This document shows, in pieces, positions 63,211 to 64,000 of a stretch of DNA of 64,000 bases. Positions within the stretch are counted from its first letter, which is position 1; every line of letters begins with the position of its first letter. Source of the stretch: Prosthecobacter sp. SYSU 5D2 (GTDB lineage: Bacteria > Verrucomicrobiota > Verrucomicrobiia > Verrucomicrobiales > Verrucomicrobiaceae); NCBI RefSeq assembly GCF_039655865.1, contig NZ_JBBYXL010000004.1, positions 399,267 to 463,266 on the forward strand, given 5' to 3'. The notes beneath the pieces were generated by a model. The model had not been told where the DNA came from. It saw nothing but the letters and a program-made list of their open reading frames with translations, and made no database searches. Both the position numbers and the translations under genes were made by a program.

Positions 63211-63866
63211 TCGCGGGGGGTGAGGGCCTCCGGTTTCCGGCCGAGGAAGACGGCAAGGGCGTAGATGATGTGGCCGAGGCCGAAGGTGAGGCCCATGATG
63301 AGGGTTGCGGGGGCTTCGTCGGAGGGAAGCAGGCGGATGTCGCCGTTGGCGGCCCAGGCCCAGAAGAGAGCGAGGCCGAGGAGGATGAAGACCCAGCCGA
63401 GGCGGACGAGGGAGCGGGGGGAGAAGCTGGCGGTGGCGAGCAGGGCGAGGCCATAACAGACGACCCAGATGAGGGCGGCCATGACGTGGTTTTGGAGATG
63501 GATGATCAGTCCGAGGCCGAGGATGCCGCCGACCATGAGGGGAGGCAGGATGGCCCGGAGGGCGATGCGCATGCCATCGGAGACGAGGGGCTGGCCACGG
63601 CGGGCGGCTTCACGGGCCAGGAGGATGACGTTGGCGATGCCGGAAATCAGGAGGATGAGGAGCCATTGAATCAGGAACAGATGGCTTGCGCTGGCGGAGA
63701 TGCCGCCGCTCTCGCGCATTTGCCAGCCGGTCCATGCGGCACAGGCCACGGCGAGGGTGCCGCCGAGGAGGGCGGCGGGGGCGGAAATGGCGCGATAAAT
63801 GTGCGCCTTTTCCATCAGGGAACGGATCACCCGGAGATGTTCGAGGGCGTCTTGCTGCGTGTTCAT
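63207..63866 (-). CDS. Six-span membrane protein paired with the winged-helix regulator
   Basis: The 219-residue protein starts MNTQQDALEHLRVIRSLMEK, a soluble helix. Six membrane spans follow at about residues 27-48, 60-80, 100-120, 125-147, 150-170 and 185-210. I do not recognise a transport motif. Coupled to the regulator by a 4-bp overlap, it may sense a signal or hold the regulator at the membrane, as seen for some such pairs. The ATG at 63866 is used; an upstream start would run through the palindromes. Confidence 0.65.
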   Translation of the reverse strand: MNTQQDALEHLRVIRSLMEKAHIYRAISAPAALLGGTLAVACAAWTGWQMRESGGISASASHLFLIQWLLILLISGIANVILLAREAARRGQPLVSDGMRIALRAILPPLMVGGILGLGLIIHLQNHVMAALIWVVCYGLALLATASFSPRSLVRLGWVFILLGLALFWAWAANGDIRLLPSDEAPATLIMGLTFGLGHIIYALAVFLGRKPEALTPRE

Positions 63867-63874
63867 GGCAATCA

Positions 63875-63889
63875 CTTTGTGGCATAAAG
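63875..63889. promoter_or_regulatory. Palindrome CTTTG-TGGCA-TAAAG, proximal operator of the regulator operon
   Basis: The 15-bp near-palindrome lies 8 bp before the ATG at 63866. It is one of three CTTTG-N5-CAAAG-type sites near the regulator. Confidence 0.5.
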
Positions 63890-63907
63890 CGATTGGCGCA
63901 AGGGAAA

Positions 63908-63922
63908 CTTTGCGGGGCAAAG
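63908..63922. promoter_or_regulatory. Palindrome CTTTG-CGGGG-CAAAG, distal operator of the regulator operon
   Basis: A perfect 5-bp inverted repeat with a 5-bp spacer. Its start is 33 bp from that of the proximal copy, about three helical turns, so two dimers could bind on one face. Confidence 0.5.
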
Positions 63923-63936
63923 TCGTTGGCAAGGAG

Positions 63937-64000
63937 CGTGGGGCGTGGGGCGTGGGGCGTGGGGCGTGGGGCGTGGGGCGTGGGGCGTGGGGCGTGGGGC
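63937..64000. repeat. 7-bp tandem repeat CGTGGGG, nine or more units
   Basis: Nine perfect CGTGGGG units run to the window edge, so the true length is unknown. It lies upstream of the membrane protein-regulator operon. The G-run strand could form quadruplexes. Confidence 0.95.

Overview
The window looks like chromosome from a high-GC member of the Verrucomicrobiota, most like the Verrucomicrobiaceae (Prosthecobacter-type). The lineage is inferred from gene content: a PVC-type dehydrogenase with a C-terminal CxxCH heme domain, a 7.8-kb PEP-CTERM protein with autotransporter-type beta-strand repeats, an EF-hand/redoxin/heme/copper-monooxygenase-like protein, secreted PQQ-type propellers, and few recognisable Shine-Dalgarno sequences. 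I see no phage, insertion sequence, CRISPR array or rRNA. Most of the window is ordinary chromosomal gene content with several lineage-specific inventions.

Layout. 1-4.7 kb: the start of cstA (cut by the window edge), a left-handed beta-helix acyltransferase-like gene, frr, a tRNA-Ala(CGC) and a tail-specific protease. 4.7-17 kb: an MBL-fold hydrolase, the hflK-hflC-AddB-like operon, a small secreted unknown, the PVC heme dehydrogenase, a Gfo/Idh/MocA oxidoreductase and holA. 17-26 kb: a SulP transporter, a GDP-mannose-type sugar dehydrogenase, a class A PBP, an HtrA protease followed by a catalytically dead, domain-shuffled HtrA relative, and metK. 26-39 kb: an M50/biotinyl-lipoyl membrane protein with a HlyD-like adaptor, a sugar kinase-MurQ fusion, the multidomain redox protein, a PQQ propeller, an exported glutamate-racemase homologue, an MFS nucleoside transporter and a tandem AsnC/siroheme-decarboxylase-like protein. 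39-45 kb: a Bat-type VWA gene and a DUF58 gene separated by a decayed ParDE toxin-antitoxin pair, then a DUF4185-like protein and obg. 45-53 kb: a three-gene MotA/TolQ-ExbD-type system, then nusB, ribH and ribBA, and a GT-C glycosyltransferase. 53-64 kb: the giant PEP-CTERM protein, a ferritin-like protein, ispH, and a winged-helix regulator with its membrane partner.

Cooperating sets. Cell-wall functions recur: PBP1, kinase-MurQ recycling, a racemase homologue and the tail-specific protease. HflK and HflC form a membrane complex. The TolQ/ExbD-type trio should make an ion-driven inner-membrane machine. RibBA and RibH give flavin precursors. At the right end, three copies of the palindrome CTTTG-N5-CAAAG sit upstream of both ispH and the regulator operon, which suggests a small regulon.

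Most notable observations: the ExbD pair in which only one member keeps the membrane aspartate; the HtrA relative with a PDZ domain inserted inside the protease fold and His and Ser replaced; the kinase-MurQ fusion; the exported racemase homologue; the CTTTG-N5-CAAAG triad; and a 28-bp inverted repeat covering the stop codons of two convergent genes.
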